Source: Verpa conica (taxonomy: Eukaryota > Ascomycota > Pezizomycetes > Pezizales > Morchellaceae). Taken from it: 64,000 nucleotides of DNA. Below, in pieces: positions 23,464 through 34,625 of this stretch. A model generated the notes under the pieces. It made no database searches, was not told where the DNA came from, and worked only from the letters and a program-made list of their open reading frames with translations. Position numbers and translations under genes: made by a program. How positions within the stretch are numbered: position 1 is the first letter of the stretch; each line of letters opens with the position of its first letter. The stretch spans positions 868,001 through 932,000 of the forward strand of contig JAUFSD010000012.1 in assembly GCA_033030425.1 (NCBI GenBank), given 5' to 3'.

Positions 23464-23957
23464 TGGGAATAGGAAAAAAACAATGGTATTACTAGTATAA
23501 AATCAGTTGAGGGTGAATTGAGTGGTGAGTAGTATATGAATTCCCAAAGTTTCTCTTTGGATTAATACGCACTTTCACCCCCCCCCTCCCCCCATAGTCT
23601 ACTAGGTACTCTGGTCTTCACCCGAATTTCTTCTTTCTATCACACCTTTGTCTCTCCGTGGGACTCCCATGCTTCCTTTAGGAAACTATTATTCTCATAT
23701 CATATGTAAATTAAATTGGAGTTTTGTGGCTTTGTGATACAGATTTTGTCTCCATGTTCTTAATCATCTTTACAGGGTTCCGCAGAAGGTTAAAGTCATT
23801 AAATCCAGTATTCATTTATTCCGAATAAATGTTTTTTTCCCTACAGAAACGGCCAAATATTTACTCCGTAAAAAGAAGCCTAAACTCTAGACCTAGAAAA
23901 GTTGATAGATCAAACCTCAGCAAAGTATTAAATGTTCTAATACCAAAGTATATTTTT
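23464..23957. other. Convergent 3' region, vta1 / X325-like gene
   Basis: The 494 bp between two 3' ends are AT-rich apart from a C-run near 23577-23594. No gene seen. Confidence 0.6.
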
Positions 23958-24838
23958 TTACATCATAAGCGTAGCCACAAGGAATCCAATAGCTCCAAAA
24001 ACAGCCCCCGTACTCATCTTCAGAGCAGGTGCCGCATTATTCCCAACAGTAGTAGTGGTAGTAGCATTAGAATTCGCCGCCGTTGGGCAATCCGATGATG
24101 TTACGCCATCGTATGTGAATGGCGCAGCACCGACACCGGTACTATTAAAACAAATGTCACCAGCAAGGGTGGTTTCCGCCTTAGACGAGAAGGTGATATC
24201 GGCGCACTGTATGTCACAAATTATCACTCGATGTCAGCCAATCTAACTAAAGTATCCAACACTAAAGTCTCCCTAGATCCCTTTGCACTACTTCGTATCA
24301 TATCAAGAAAGTTTTAACAAAAGGATAGACCAATAGAAACATACATTATAAAGCGCACCCCCATTATGCGAAAGCTGGATAATCTGAATGCTAGCATTGA
24401 GGCCATCCTGGATACCCAGCCCCTCTGGAATTGCAATTTTAGGGAAACAGAAAGTGCCGTTACCGGTCTGATTAAAAGGAGATACGAGGGTTATATTCAG
24501 ACGGGTGACTTCGTTCCCAAGGCCGAGGTTGACGTAGGTTTGAGCAGAGTCATGGGTGGGTTTGAAGACAATAGCTCCACCATCAAGGGGCCACAATGTA
24601 CGGTTTGTGTCGGAGATGGATTGGTTTACACCACCACCTGGGAGGGTGTCAGCGGTTTAGGGGGGTCGTTTGGGCCTTATTGGTTTTATGGAATGGATTA
24701 ATTGGCTGGGGAGTACGTACATGGATATGTCCATTGGGTTGCAAAGCTGTCACCGCGCCAGTACGGATAGGTAACTGAGAAGTGCGCAGAGACTGTAGTG
24801 GCACTGAGTGCTGCAAGGAAAATCGATTGGAGTTGCAT
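23958..24838 (-). CDS. X325/Bim1-type LPMO-like copper protein, GPI-anchored
   Basis: Exons from 24838 down are 24838..24721, 24637..24345 and 24206..23958 (introns 83 and 138 nt), giving 219 residues. The signal peptide MQLQSIFLAALSATTVSA is followed directly by His19 (HFSVTYPYWRGDSF), the N-terminal histidine that forms the copper histidine brace in X325 proteins. The conserved YPCGGVNQS, TLWPLDGGAIVFKPTHDSAQ, VNLGLGN and NQTGNGTFC segments follow. Several N-glycosylation sequons, a Ser/Thr/Asn-rich stretch and a hydrophobic C-terminus (STGAVFGAIGFLVATLMM) indicate a GPI anchor. Known relatives (Cryptococcus Bim1, Laccaria X325) bind copper at the cell surface and are not polysaccharide oxidases. 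A role in copper acquisition or symbiosis is inferred from these. In the second junction LYN joins CADITF in phase 0, restoring a family Cys. Confidence 0.86.
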
Positions 24839-27800
24839 GTTGATTGATTCAAGGAGCTTTAGGTATTATCTAAAATATTCAAAGGTTTAGGAAAGTGAGA
24901 GATCAAGAGTCAATAGAAGAAAGTACTTAGTAAAGGGTCTCTTCTTATACTCCAGCAGCGTAGAATAAACTATGGAATTAACTCTTCAAGGCTAATAAAA
25001 GCTGAAGGGAGGGGTACCAGTGCAATTTATGTACAGCTGTAAGTCGCACGCCCTGTTATTGTGGGGAGCACCTATGAGGCATAAGCAACTCCCCGGTACC
25101 GTAACTATCCATAAGTAGTGCTTTCCAAGAAATTTAGACAACGAGGCTTGAAACTTGCTCAGTTCATTTTCCAGTTTCTTACTCACGCAGTTCCCTTGGC
25201 AGTAAGGTATAGTGCTGAATCTAGCAAACTGTGTGTCCCCAGGCTCTAGGGGGGGGGCACGTAAATCCACCCGGTTGGTACCGAGCTTGTCAAGTTTTAC
25301 TGGATTATGTAGGCTCTAGATTGTGTGTCGCATAACCTTGAATTAACTGCAAGGACTGCTATTGAAACGGAATCTTCTGCGTGTTTTGCGATTTCATGAT
25401 AGGGATCCCACAAACCATTTCTCGGCCCAAACCCGAGGTCACCCATGGGGGCTAGACCAGCTAGTTCACTAGATACTCAACTCCGTAGATTTATGATATT
25501 ACAAGTTACACAGATTACCTTTTAGAAATCGTAAAAGTTATGTGCTGCGGTGAGTGCTGTTGTTGCGCTGCCAAGCAATCTGAAATCGGTAGTGAACTTG
25601 CGCACGAATGAGCGGGTTTTTAAGGTGGGGGAACCCATCCCGTAATTTTAATCCCTGTCAGCCCAGTGATTTGAGCTAGTTTTTTGTTTGTTTTTAGGAA
25701 TGTGCTTCCCCCCCCCCATAGCCTGGCAAAGCGGGAAGTAACTCAGAGGTGAGACTAGACACCCTCAGGACTGCTCACGGGAATTTCCCCCCAACTCTAT
25801 AGCCTTTTACACGATTCGAGCAAGTTAAATCGATCTAGGGTGCCAAGCTCTCTTGGAAATCATAGCTGGCAATAGACGGGTTTTATATTTAAGCTTATTG
25901 AATCCCACACTAGCCTCTGAATTACAAGCTGGGACTAACCCTGAAGGGTTAGGGTTACAAAGGTGCAAAGACCTGTGGTTGCCAACTCACTTAATAATTA
26001 TTACCTTCGAACGGACGGGCAAAAACTCACTGCTACAACTTCGAATCCAGAATCTTCATCCTCCACACTAGTTAATCTACAATATTAACACAGCAAATAC
26101 TAGACCCCGCCGAGGGTTTAAGGTCTATGTCTCCACCAGCATCGACAGCCGCAGCAATGTACTATCACTGCTATCTTTAGTACCCCATAAATTTAGAGTT
26201 TCCACTGCTTCTATCACCATCACTCGACCCTGAAATTAGGCGTATTGCTATCTGCTCAAACACATCTCCCGCTATGGCCATTATACACAAACGGTAACAG
26301 TATTTTGCCAGCGATTTGACATTCTAAATATTTAACCCAATAACCTCAGTCATGTGTTCCCAAAGCTGATGTAAAAAAAACAGGTTATAAACCAAGTCTA
26401 TTCCTATGTCTCATCTACCCGCTTACCTACAATTTTTGCCAAGAATCTATTATATTCATGAGCTATCACTCGTGTACAAAAAGAAGAGCGATGTTAAAAG
26501 GAAATTCTTAAATAAGGAAGATCTCCGTGAGGCCCCGAGAATACCTCATTAAACTCTACCATAGCGAAACTCTTAGAGTGATTACTCGCCCTCACTAGCT
26601 ATTATTCTGTCAATAAACGGCATGTTACTAATCCTCATAGGCCTGAAATATACTACTCTACGAGATTCAACTCTCAATAGTTTTCCCTAGAACCCTCCCC
26701 CCCCCCGCATCTAGATACACTAGTAAACTTATGTGCGTGTTAGACTTATATAACTACCTCCGTCCTGGTACTTTATTTCGTGCTATACCAACTTCATCCC
26801 ACGCCCTAACTACCCATTATGACTAGGATAATCTGGGAAATATTTCCACAGGAACCAGGCGAATTTAATTAGTAGAGTTTGAAATATGACCGGTAAAAAA
26901 CCCAATATTCTGAACCTTTGGCCGAAACTTCTACTTAGACTAGTTTATTTACAATCCCTTATTTTGTAAGTCCCGATTTGGACGAGCAGCTCCAGCTAGA
27001 GAACTTACCCCCCAAAGTAGTCAAACACAGGTTTTGCCTATACTTGCAGAGAATAAATAGTATGGAGCCAAGCGGTAGTATTTTACTTGGCGGATGGCAG
27101 GGCAGCAAAATTTCCTAGAAATTTCCCTAAAGTTGACCCCTTCCCATAACCCTCATCCCCCATGAGACAACCAACCTCTCCCTTCCACTATTCATCAACC
27201 ATTCTCTTTAGGGTTGATCTTATTCTAAAAGTAATTACTATTTAGGTTCATGACTAGTCTATGAACTGACCTTTTTCTTCTCCCATGAGGGGTCATCACT
27301 GACCTCCTCATCATTTCTCCAATAGCCAGCGTCACTGCCTGGTCTTTTTTGGGGGGATTTGCCCCCCTGGCCTCTGTGAGAGTGAATGAAAAAAATTATG
27401 TGTTCCTTGCCCCTTTGGCGTTCCTGAGAGTTTTTACGGGTTGGTGGGTTAGGTGTCTAGGGTTTTTAGGCTACGGGGGAGTCATTGGCTCTGTACTAAT
27501 AAACAGAACTCATAGATTCCTTCATGGTCATGCTGAGTAAATAATGACCATTTACTAAGATTTTTGTTTCTTTTCCATATCATCAGCACCTGGCCTAAGA
27601 GTAAATCTGCGAACCCTGAGACAAGTTCTTCCTGATGAGGTGGGTTGCATTCTGTGAGATCCCTAGCCCTTATATATAAGTTCGAAAGTGCTTAGAATAG
27701 GTATTCTATCTAGTCTTTATTGTGGGTTTTTCTTAGGGCTAAATAATCAGAATAAAACCATCTTTAGATGAGACTCCATGAGCTAGAATAGAGCTTAGTG

Positions 27801-28109
27801 GCAGATCCCGTAGATCTTTTTAGGAGTTCTAGTCTGCGTAGACTATTCTAGCTAGTAGATTTTGTCAAAAGGCCCGGGGGAAATTGTAGTACTTTCTCAA
27901 GTGACTACACAGAGAACGACGGTAATGGTGTGATTATTGTGAGTAAGAAAAATTAAATATTGTACTTTTTGTTTTATAATATTTGGGTGCTCCGCCTATA
28001 TATTGACGTATAAGGTGGTAGAAAAACACAGGTATCACCTCTCGGATAGACCTCAAAATTACTAGAACGTTCTAGCAATCAACAATTATCTCCCTATCTA
28101 TTCCATTGC
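24839..28109. other. 3.3 kb without a recognisable gene
   Basis: Both strands were read; frames are at most 92 codons (for example 24992-25270 minus) and resemble no known family. Short G or C runs occur at 25248-25256, 25708-25716 and 26696-26706. The region may hold decayed transposons, but no terminal repeats were found. Confidence 0.55.
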
Positions 28110-29545
28110 TCAGTTTTCAACTTCTTCTTGCTCATCTGTACTTCTCAAGTCTGACATATCAGCTCTAGGTAATCCCAAGTCCTTAGCACTCTCTTCCTCT
28201 ACGAGAAGTTTTACTACAGTGAGGCCAATTGTTAGCCAGCATACTCAAATTTCTAGCCGAAAGAAAGAAGCAGACCAATTGCAGAAAGCTCAGCCACATG
28301 ATTGTCTTTTGACCCTGGATGAAGTTCAAGAATAGCATCATTAAGATGTAAAAGATATTCTCTATTCTCACCAGAAGGCCCGCGTGAATTGAAGATGTGC
28401 TGAGCAAGATCCTCAACTTCCGGTACTTCTTTGATAAATTGCGGGTTCTCGGGAGTTCCTATGTAAACGGTTGTCTTAATAGGAGAAATATTTGGATCGC
28501 CTTGGTGAACTTCAACAGTGTGTATAGAGTAGCCGTTGATCTCTCGGATGTCGAGATATCTAACCCGATTTTCTGGTATTAGAATGTTGATGGATCATGG
28601 GAGTATTGCATGGCTACATATGGGGAGAAGCTTCTAGAATGGTCAGGGAGCACTAAGTCAGATATATTGATCTTGATTACTGTAATAATGCACCCTGACC
28701 ATGAGAAATACTTCTCCCCTGTGTGTATAGATATTTTCCATTGGGATATACTCTTTGACTTCTTCTATCCTTGACTGCTTAATCCTGTCTAGACTAGTTG
28801 TTACTATGAAGATTCCTAATTGATCAAGAGATAATATACGTACATGCTACTCCCCATACTACATCATCAGCTTCATGCTAAAACCAAGCATAAGTCAGTG
28901 GGTTTATTATACAATCGACTAAGGGTGTTATGGGAAACTACATGGTCATTAAGTTTCTCCCAAACCGACTTCTCAATCAAGGTTACAACTCGGCCAGGCC
29001 TGCAAAGCTAGTCAGTCAGGTTCGCCCAAAGGCTTCTACAGCTTGGCAAATTCTTCCGGAAGGTATTACACATACGCTTCGGGGGTACCCCTGTGATCTT
29101 CGCTGGAGAGCGGTCAGCCTTGGCCTATTTATGTAGTATATTTTTGAACAGCCACACAACGGCTGTGTATCCAACCTCGCCTAGAACGATAACGTTAGTC
29201 GGAGAAAAAAAGATACCAGATGATGACTGTCACACTGGTTCCTGGATCGCCATACCTGCCAAAAACGCCTCACGTAGCCTTTAATGTATCCAGGAATCCT
29301 GCGGTCTACATAGAAAACGATATTAGACTTTTGATAGAACTAGAGTCTTCATATTCTTTGCACTCTACCATAATGTGGCGGCGGCTTCCAGATGAGACTC
29401 CTGCAAAGAATCCAAAGACACAACATCAGTTAAAAGCAAAGATTCTATCTTATTTGAGCCCCTAAAGGGCAACGAAGACTGGGATTGTGAAGACCAACCC
29501 ATAGCCGAACAACCAGTACTCATCTGAAGGCTGAGAATAAATCAT
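28110..29545 (-). CDS. gcg1: ChaC-type gamma-glutamylcyclotransferase, ten exons
   Basis: ChaC enzymes cleave glutathione in the cytosol to 5-oxoproline and Cys-Gly. Exons read down from 29545 are 29545..29499, 29400..29369, 29305..29256, 29180..29176 (5 nt), 29102..29076, 28999..28942, 28877..28844, 28788..28752, 28559..28276 and 28213..28110, giving 225 residues. The product shows the family's landmarks in order: YWLFGYGSLIWKPPPHYD, RRIPGYIKGYVRRFWQ, ASEDHRGTPEAPGRVVTLIE, DDVVWGVAYRI, VKEYLDIREINGYSIH, TTVYIGTPENPQF and HIFNSRGPSGENREYLLHL. The start MIYSQPSDE precedes YWLFGYG. All nine introns are GT-AG and all phases agree. The micro-exon GCGAG supplies Ala-Ser between WQ and EDHRG; without it the frame is broken. 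Intron 7 (28560-28751, 192 nt) carries a foldback element. The gene is divergent from pef1. Confidence 0.88.
28622..28719. mobile_element. Foldback element inside a ChaC intron
   Basis: The arms 28622-28648 and 28693-28719 are 27 bp, complementary at both ends (GGGGAGAAG and TGGTCAGGG) with about six internal mismatches. The element lies wholly inside intron 7 of the ChaC gene, which is about three times longer than the other introns of that gene. Confidence 0.65.
29176..29180 (-). other. Proposed 5-nt micro-exon of ChaC
   Basis: The sequence is GCGAG, preceded on the minus strand by CTAAC..TTCTAG and followed by the donor GTTGGA. It joins exon 3 (phase 0) to exon 5 and encodes Ala plus two bases of Ser. 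Flanking introns are 75 and 73 nt, the normal size for this gene. Confidence 0.7.
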
Positions 29546-29959
29546 TTGAGTGGTGAGGTTTAGTGAGAATAAACCTGTTGGAGGCGTTAAGGAGACGAAA
29601 TAACACACGGGTAAGGAGGGGCTCTGACGAACAGGAGGCCAGGGATGTAGTGTAGGATAGTATGCACGCTGGGTGGTGGAGGGGTCCTCCAGCCCGACCT
29701 TCTACGCACCCCACCAAGACCCCCAAGACACTCAGCCCTTATTACCTGCAATCCCCCGAACCTCTGAGCCTTCTACCACAATCATCTCCAACCTCTACTA
29801 CTCACTCCTCACTATTAAACCTCTCTCTTTGTCGGTACTTAAGCCAGTTCTTGGTACTCCATTATTACTCTACATCGCTAACCAGAGCTCTTTCAGCCTC
29901 GACCCCGCTAAACACCCGTAATTCCAAGTATTCTCCATCCAACACTAGTTCCATACGAT
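29546..29959. promoter_or_regulatory. Divergent promoter, ChaC / pef1
   Basis: The 414 bp lie between the two start codons. From about 29700 to 29880 the plus strand is C/T-rich, the probable pef1 promoter and leader. No specific factor site was recognised. Confidence 0.5.
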
Positions 29960-31494
29960 ATGGCTTACAAGTACACGCAAAATCCCGATGCATTACCAGC
30001 GTAAGCAACTTCTTAGTTTATTCTATTTTATAAACCTAAATAATCTGTGTTTGGTGGATCACCGGACATCATCGAGTCCTGTTATGCCAGCCAGGCTCTT
30101 GACCGACCGTATGATGTAAACACGCGCGCTAACATTTCCGTTCAGTCATGCTGAGCCAGAACAGGTGCGACCATATGTAATTTTTCTACAAAAAGTCTAG
30201 AACCCCGTAAAACTAAATTTCAATACTTTATGCAGGCCGCGCAAATGATGGGCGGGTATGAGAATCGCCCACCTCCAGCTAGACCAACCGGCAGCTTCGG
30301 CAGTCAAGGCGGGCAAGGGAAGCCTATGTCTCCCCACGACCCGTATAGACAACAAAACTTCAACCAAGCCCCTCAGCGCCCTCACCAGGGGCAGTACGCA
30401 TCCCCGCCTCCTGGACAATATTCCATTCCGCCTCCAGGGGCATATGGACAACGACCTCCCCCGGTTTCTAGGCCACCACCGACACCGGCCCCACCGGCAG
30501 GTGTAGATCCAACCTTATTCCCACTTTTCAAAGCAGTTGATAAAGATGGTATGCATGCCCTTAGTTCGGGTATAATATACTGGAATTATCATTAGCCAAG
30601 CTCATCTTGTGAAATATTAGGGAGTGGCCAACTCAGTGAAAAGGAGCTCCGTGCGGCCCTAGTCAACGGAGATTGGACTTCATTTGACCCCCACACTGTC
30701 CGGATGATGATCAGGTAAATTTAAGCAGTATTAATAACTATAAATTACTTATTGCTAACCAGGGATAAAAAAGAATGTTTGATACCGATCGTTCAGGTAC
30801 CATTGGATTCAACGAGTTCTGGTTTGTTGCCATTTACCCAAAAGAGATGATGCAGCAGTCGGGTTTCTAATATGATGCGGGAATTTAGTGGACTATGGGG
30901 ATTCTTGGCAGCTTGGAGAGCTCTTTTTGACCGTTTTGATACCGACCAGAGTGGCAATATATCCTACCAAGAATTTACCAATGCATTAGCTGGTGCGCAA
31001 TTCCTTATGCTACTCATAGCGCTTTGAAATTTTGAACTTCGAAGACTAACATATGTCTGAAGCGTTTGGTTATCGCCTTTCCCCACAGTTCGTGCAGCTG
31101 CTTTTCAGGTCTTATGACCGAAGAGGTCAGGACCCTCAACCAGCTGTCCCGCAAGGTGGGGACGGCCTGCTCTCTTTTCACCTCCAAGCTAACTCCAAGT
31201 AGGGCAAGATGCAATAAGCTTTGACCTTTTTGTACAGTCATGTATTTCACTTAAACGTATGACGGAGGTATTTAAGAAGTATGATGATGATAGGGACGGG
31301 TAAGAATGATTAATTTATAGTTTTTCCCCTTCCATAGGTTCGTAGAAGCTAAAAGGTACTCTAAATAGGTATATAACACTGAGTTTCGAGGAGTTTCTTA
31401 CCGGTAAGTCATACTCATAAAATAAAGTTGGAAGTCCTCTCCGACTAACCATTCCCCCCCCAACCCCCGCACAGAAATCCTTAGGCAACGTTGA
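29960..31494 (+). CDS. pef1: Pef1, penta-EF-hand (ALG-2/sorcin-like) calcium protein
   Basis: This is a calcium-binding adaptor of the PEF family, implicated in cation-dependent budding and membrane traffic in yeast. Exons are 29960..30000, 30146..30164 (19 nt), 30236..30548, 30621..30714, 30774..30821, 30889..30992, 31063..31125, 31203..31299, 31369..31403 and 31475..31494 (20 nt), giving 277 residues. A Pro/Gln/Gly-rich N-terminal half (APQRPHQGQYASPPPGQYS) precedes the PEF core, about residues 112-277. EF1 is AVDKDGSGQLSEKELRAAL, EF2 MFDTDRSGTIGFNEFCGLWG, EF3 RFDTDQSGNISYQEFTNAL, EF4 SYDRRGQDAISFDLFVQSC (degenerate), and EF5 YDDDRDGYITLSFEEF, ending TEILRQR. All nine introns are GT-AG (59 to 145 nt) and all phases agree. 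Two acceptors (AAAAAAG, CTGAAG) are weaker than usual. Confidence 0.92.
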
Positions 31495-32076
31495 AACTCA
31501 CTAAAAGGCGCCAAAGTATTCTGCAATGATCGAATAGAGTCGTACTAGCGGTTATGATTCCTTTTTTCTCATTCTTTTAGTTTCAATTCATTATTCGGCA
31601 TGGTAATGGGGCTTTTGGCTTTCAACCGGAGCAACCCTGGTGGACCTACATTCATGGAATTCCCACATCCAAACTGGAAGTAATGGAGGGGCGCACGGCA
31701 TATCAGTTCCATTGTTGTTAGAAGCACAGTACGAGTGTGGTAGTTTTTGATCTTGTTACTCAACTGCAATTCCGGATACTTTTTGTCTCACTCTATTGCC
31801 TAATTTGACTAGTGTCTTCTCGTGACTCATAAAAAAGAAAATATGAAATTCCCCCATCCATTTATACAGTAAGAAACCCATCTTCTCTCGGCTAGCATAA
31901 ATAAATAAGTATTTCGCATATACAATCGTAACCGTGCCAAACAACCACCATGATTCCTCTACACTTCCTGCTTTTGACCAGGCTCTTTCTTACTTTGCCG
32001 AGCCTTTGCAGGTTGGGACGAGTCCACTTTTTTACTAAGATGGTGTCGACCTATACTCAGTCAGTATTATAAGTAA
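31495..32076. other. Convergent 3' region, pef1 / transporter
   Basis: The 582 bp between facing 3' ends carry only short frames. No RNA gene or repeat was recognised. Confidence 0.6.
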
Positions 32077-34625
32077 TTATAGCACAGGGGATCTAAAAAG
32101 GCCCGCGATTTCCTTCTCGGAAAACATACCAATACCAATCGAAGCAATCACGCTTAGAACTGACACTGCCGTAAAAAAGTACCACATAGTACTTAACCCC
32201 TTGGCATAAGCATCCATCGCAATAATCTTCTCGTTCTCAGGTAGACGCTGAATATAGTGTATTGATGCCGCAGCAGAACTCCCAGAGATGGCATTCACTG
32301 CTTCTTGCGACAAGGAACGACTCAGTTCAATCGACTGGTCCTGCATCACGTTCTGGAAAACTACAAGCCCAATGCAGATAGCAAGTGCAGTACCGAGCGT
32401 TCTAATGAAAGCAAATGTAGTAGTTCCAGTCCCGACATCTTTGTGGTCGATCGTCGAGTGGATTGCAATTAATGGGGACTGGAAGAGTGGGCCACAACCT
32501 ATCACTGGGGTTAGTAACCGTGAGGAAACAACTTCCCCAGAAGGCTGACTTATAACGTCGAATAAACTTGCCTATTCCTGTGATGACCTGGTACATAATA
32601 AGTTTTCCCCAGTTACTTATTCTATCAAGATCAATAAACAAGCCGACTCCGAGGGCCATCGTGGCTGTTCCAGCCCATATCACTTCTTGGTATCGACCTA
32701 TTGTGTATGGAGTTAGCGAATAAACGTAAATCTATAACAAGACGTAGATATAAATGCCTGTCTTTGCAATGATAACACCAGTTATAGCCGACACTAGAGA
32801 GAGAACAACCACATACGGTAATACATAGACCCCCGAAAGTAGGGCCGAGTATCCGCGAGCAGCCTGGAAGTAACTGTTTAATTAAGAAAGTATCAATAAT
32901 TAAGCTCCGAGCCCTTACACTTTACGAGAAATTAAGAGTAGGAGAGAACTTACAGTGGGATAAAGTAACACCCTGCAATAAAGATCATGCCATGCAAAAA
33001 TCCAACCTATTAACCTTAGTATTACATCCATAAAAAGAAGTTCCTTATTTTACACAAACCAGGTAACTACACGCATTTGTCCGGTGGTTAAATAGCCTTA
33101 ATGGCATGATAGGCAGTTTAGCCACTTTCCACTCCACATAGATAAAGCAGACTACCAAGAGTAGTCCGATTATAAGGAAGCAGAGTACTAGCAGTGAGTT
33201 CCAAGGATGAGATACTCCTCCAAATTCTAAGCCGAGTAGGAAGAGCACCGTTCCGGAAACGATGAGAATAGTTCCTTTGATTTAATCATTAGGCGTCAAC
33301 TATCTACTAAGAGTTTCGAGAAACTTACCTAGCCAATCTACCCTTTGTAGCCCTTCGACAAGAGTGATTTTAGGAGATTCAAGATGCAAAAACAGTGATA
33401 ATCCTAGCATCGCAATAAAGCCAATAGGTATATTAATCCAGAAGCAGAGTCTCCATGTCACCTTTTCAGTGAAGACACCCCCCAACACTGGACCAATTGC
33501 GGAAGCAAACGCCCACGTGAGCCCAATATATGATAGATACACACCACGCTCCCTAAAAGAATCTTTAGTAATTAGATACCTTATCATTATCCTTAGCTAT
33601 AGAAAAAAAAATACCTAACGGCTATCAGATCCGATATTGTAACATTCACAAGCCCTAGTTGCCCACCTGCTCCTAGCCCTTGGATCACCCGCCCTACTAA
33701 CAACATCGCGATGTTCTGTGCTGCGGCACACAAGATACTACACCACCCACCTCCCATAAGTCGATATATAGTACATAGACAGTGACCACAAAAAAAACCT
33801 GAATAAGCATGCATACCTCCCAATTAAGAATATAATACAAGCAGTTAATAAGACCGGTTTTCGGCCCCAGATGTCGCTATCCATCAGTCAGCGATTTACA
33901 CAAACATATTTCCGGCGAAGAATTCACACCTAAAATTCCCCCATGATGGTAAAAAGCTACGTATTTGAATCCTTAGTTAGTAGATTATCATATAATGTGT
34001 AAATGGGAACAAACGCTGCAGAAGCTAGCAAATAGCTGTGAACCCCACCCAACCTAGTGTTAGCCTGAGATTTCTACGGGAATAATTAGAGAAATTATTA
34101 ATACTAACGAGCTTCCAATCCAGGTATACGCTGCGGGTGACTTAAATCGTCCTGCTATTGCAGGAATTGCAGTTGTTACTGTATTCGCATAGGGTGTTAG
34201 CTCTAACTTCCTAAAATCTTATTGTTTCAGGGATTTTTACTAATTGTTTGGTCAAGAGCAGCTAGAAATACACACAACTAACATCATTAAAAGCCAAGAC
34301 CGTCAGTAAAAGTGAAAGGAAAAGAAAATTTGCCAACTACCAAAGTGAAAGATATCAAATAAGAAAGCAAACTCACACAAAGAGCAAGTACGATAATAAC
34401 CTTTCTTTGGGAGTCTAATACAACTTGCTCTTCTAATGTCTTCTCTAATATTGTTTCTTGTTGTGTTTCGGGTGAAGCATCGTGATTGCTTGCCTTCAAT
34501 TCCCCATACGTTGAGTTTGATGCTTCAGTTGAGACATACTTTTCTGACCGATGATCTAGCGATGATGCGGCTCCCTCTGTTTCGGCAGGTTGCATTGGCG
34601 CAACGGTTTCCGAAAATTTCTCCAT
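32077..34625 (-). CDS. DHA2-family MFS drug/toxin exporter, thirteen exons
   Basis: This is a 14-helix major-facilitator drug:H+ antiporter (DHA2, Tri12/azole-resistance type) of the plasma or vacuolar membrane. Exons down from 34625: 34625..34377, 34277..34241, 34178..34109, 34035..34015, 33956..33930, 33876..33817, 33737..33615, 33552..33329, 33274..33060, 33006..32954, 32873..32758, 32697..32572 and 32498..32077, giving 580 residues. A cytosolic N-terminus (about 75 residues) is followed by VFLAALDQTI, RFKSPAAYTWIGSSYLLASA, FLPSWGNFSDIWGRKPVLL (motif A), GRVIQGLGAGGQLGLVNV, the antiporter signature AIGPVLGGVFTEKVTWRLCF and YFQAARGYSALLSGVYVLPY. All phases agree with no stop. Introns 11 and 12 use GC donors (GCATTT, GCAAGT). 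Exons of 21 and 27 nt occur. The start is ATG 34625; an in-frame TTG lies 12 nt upstream. The substrate cannot be told. Confidence 0.9.

Noticed and set aside
31338..31355. 18-nt in-frame cassette exon in pef1 intron 8
   Set aside because: It is flanked by AG and GT, but the following intron would be only 13 nt, and skipping it gives the better EF-hand (DGYITLSFEEF).
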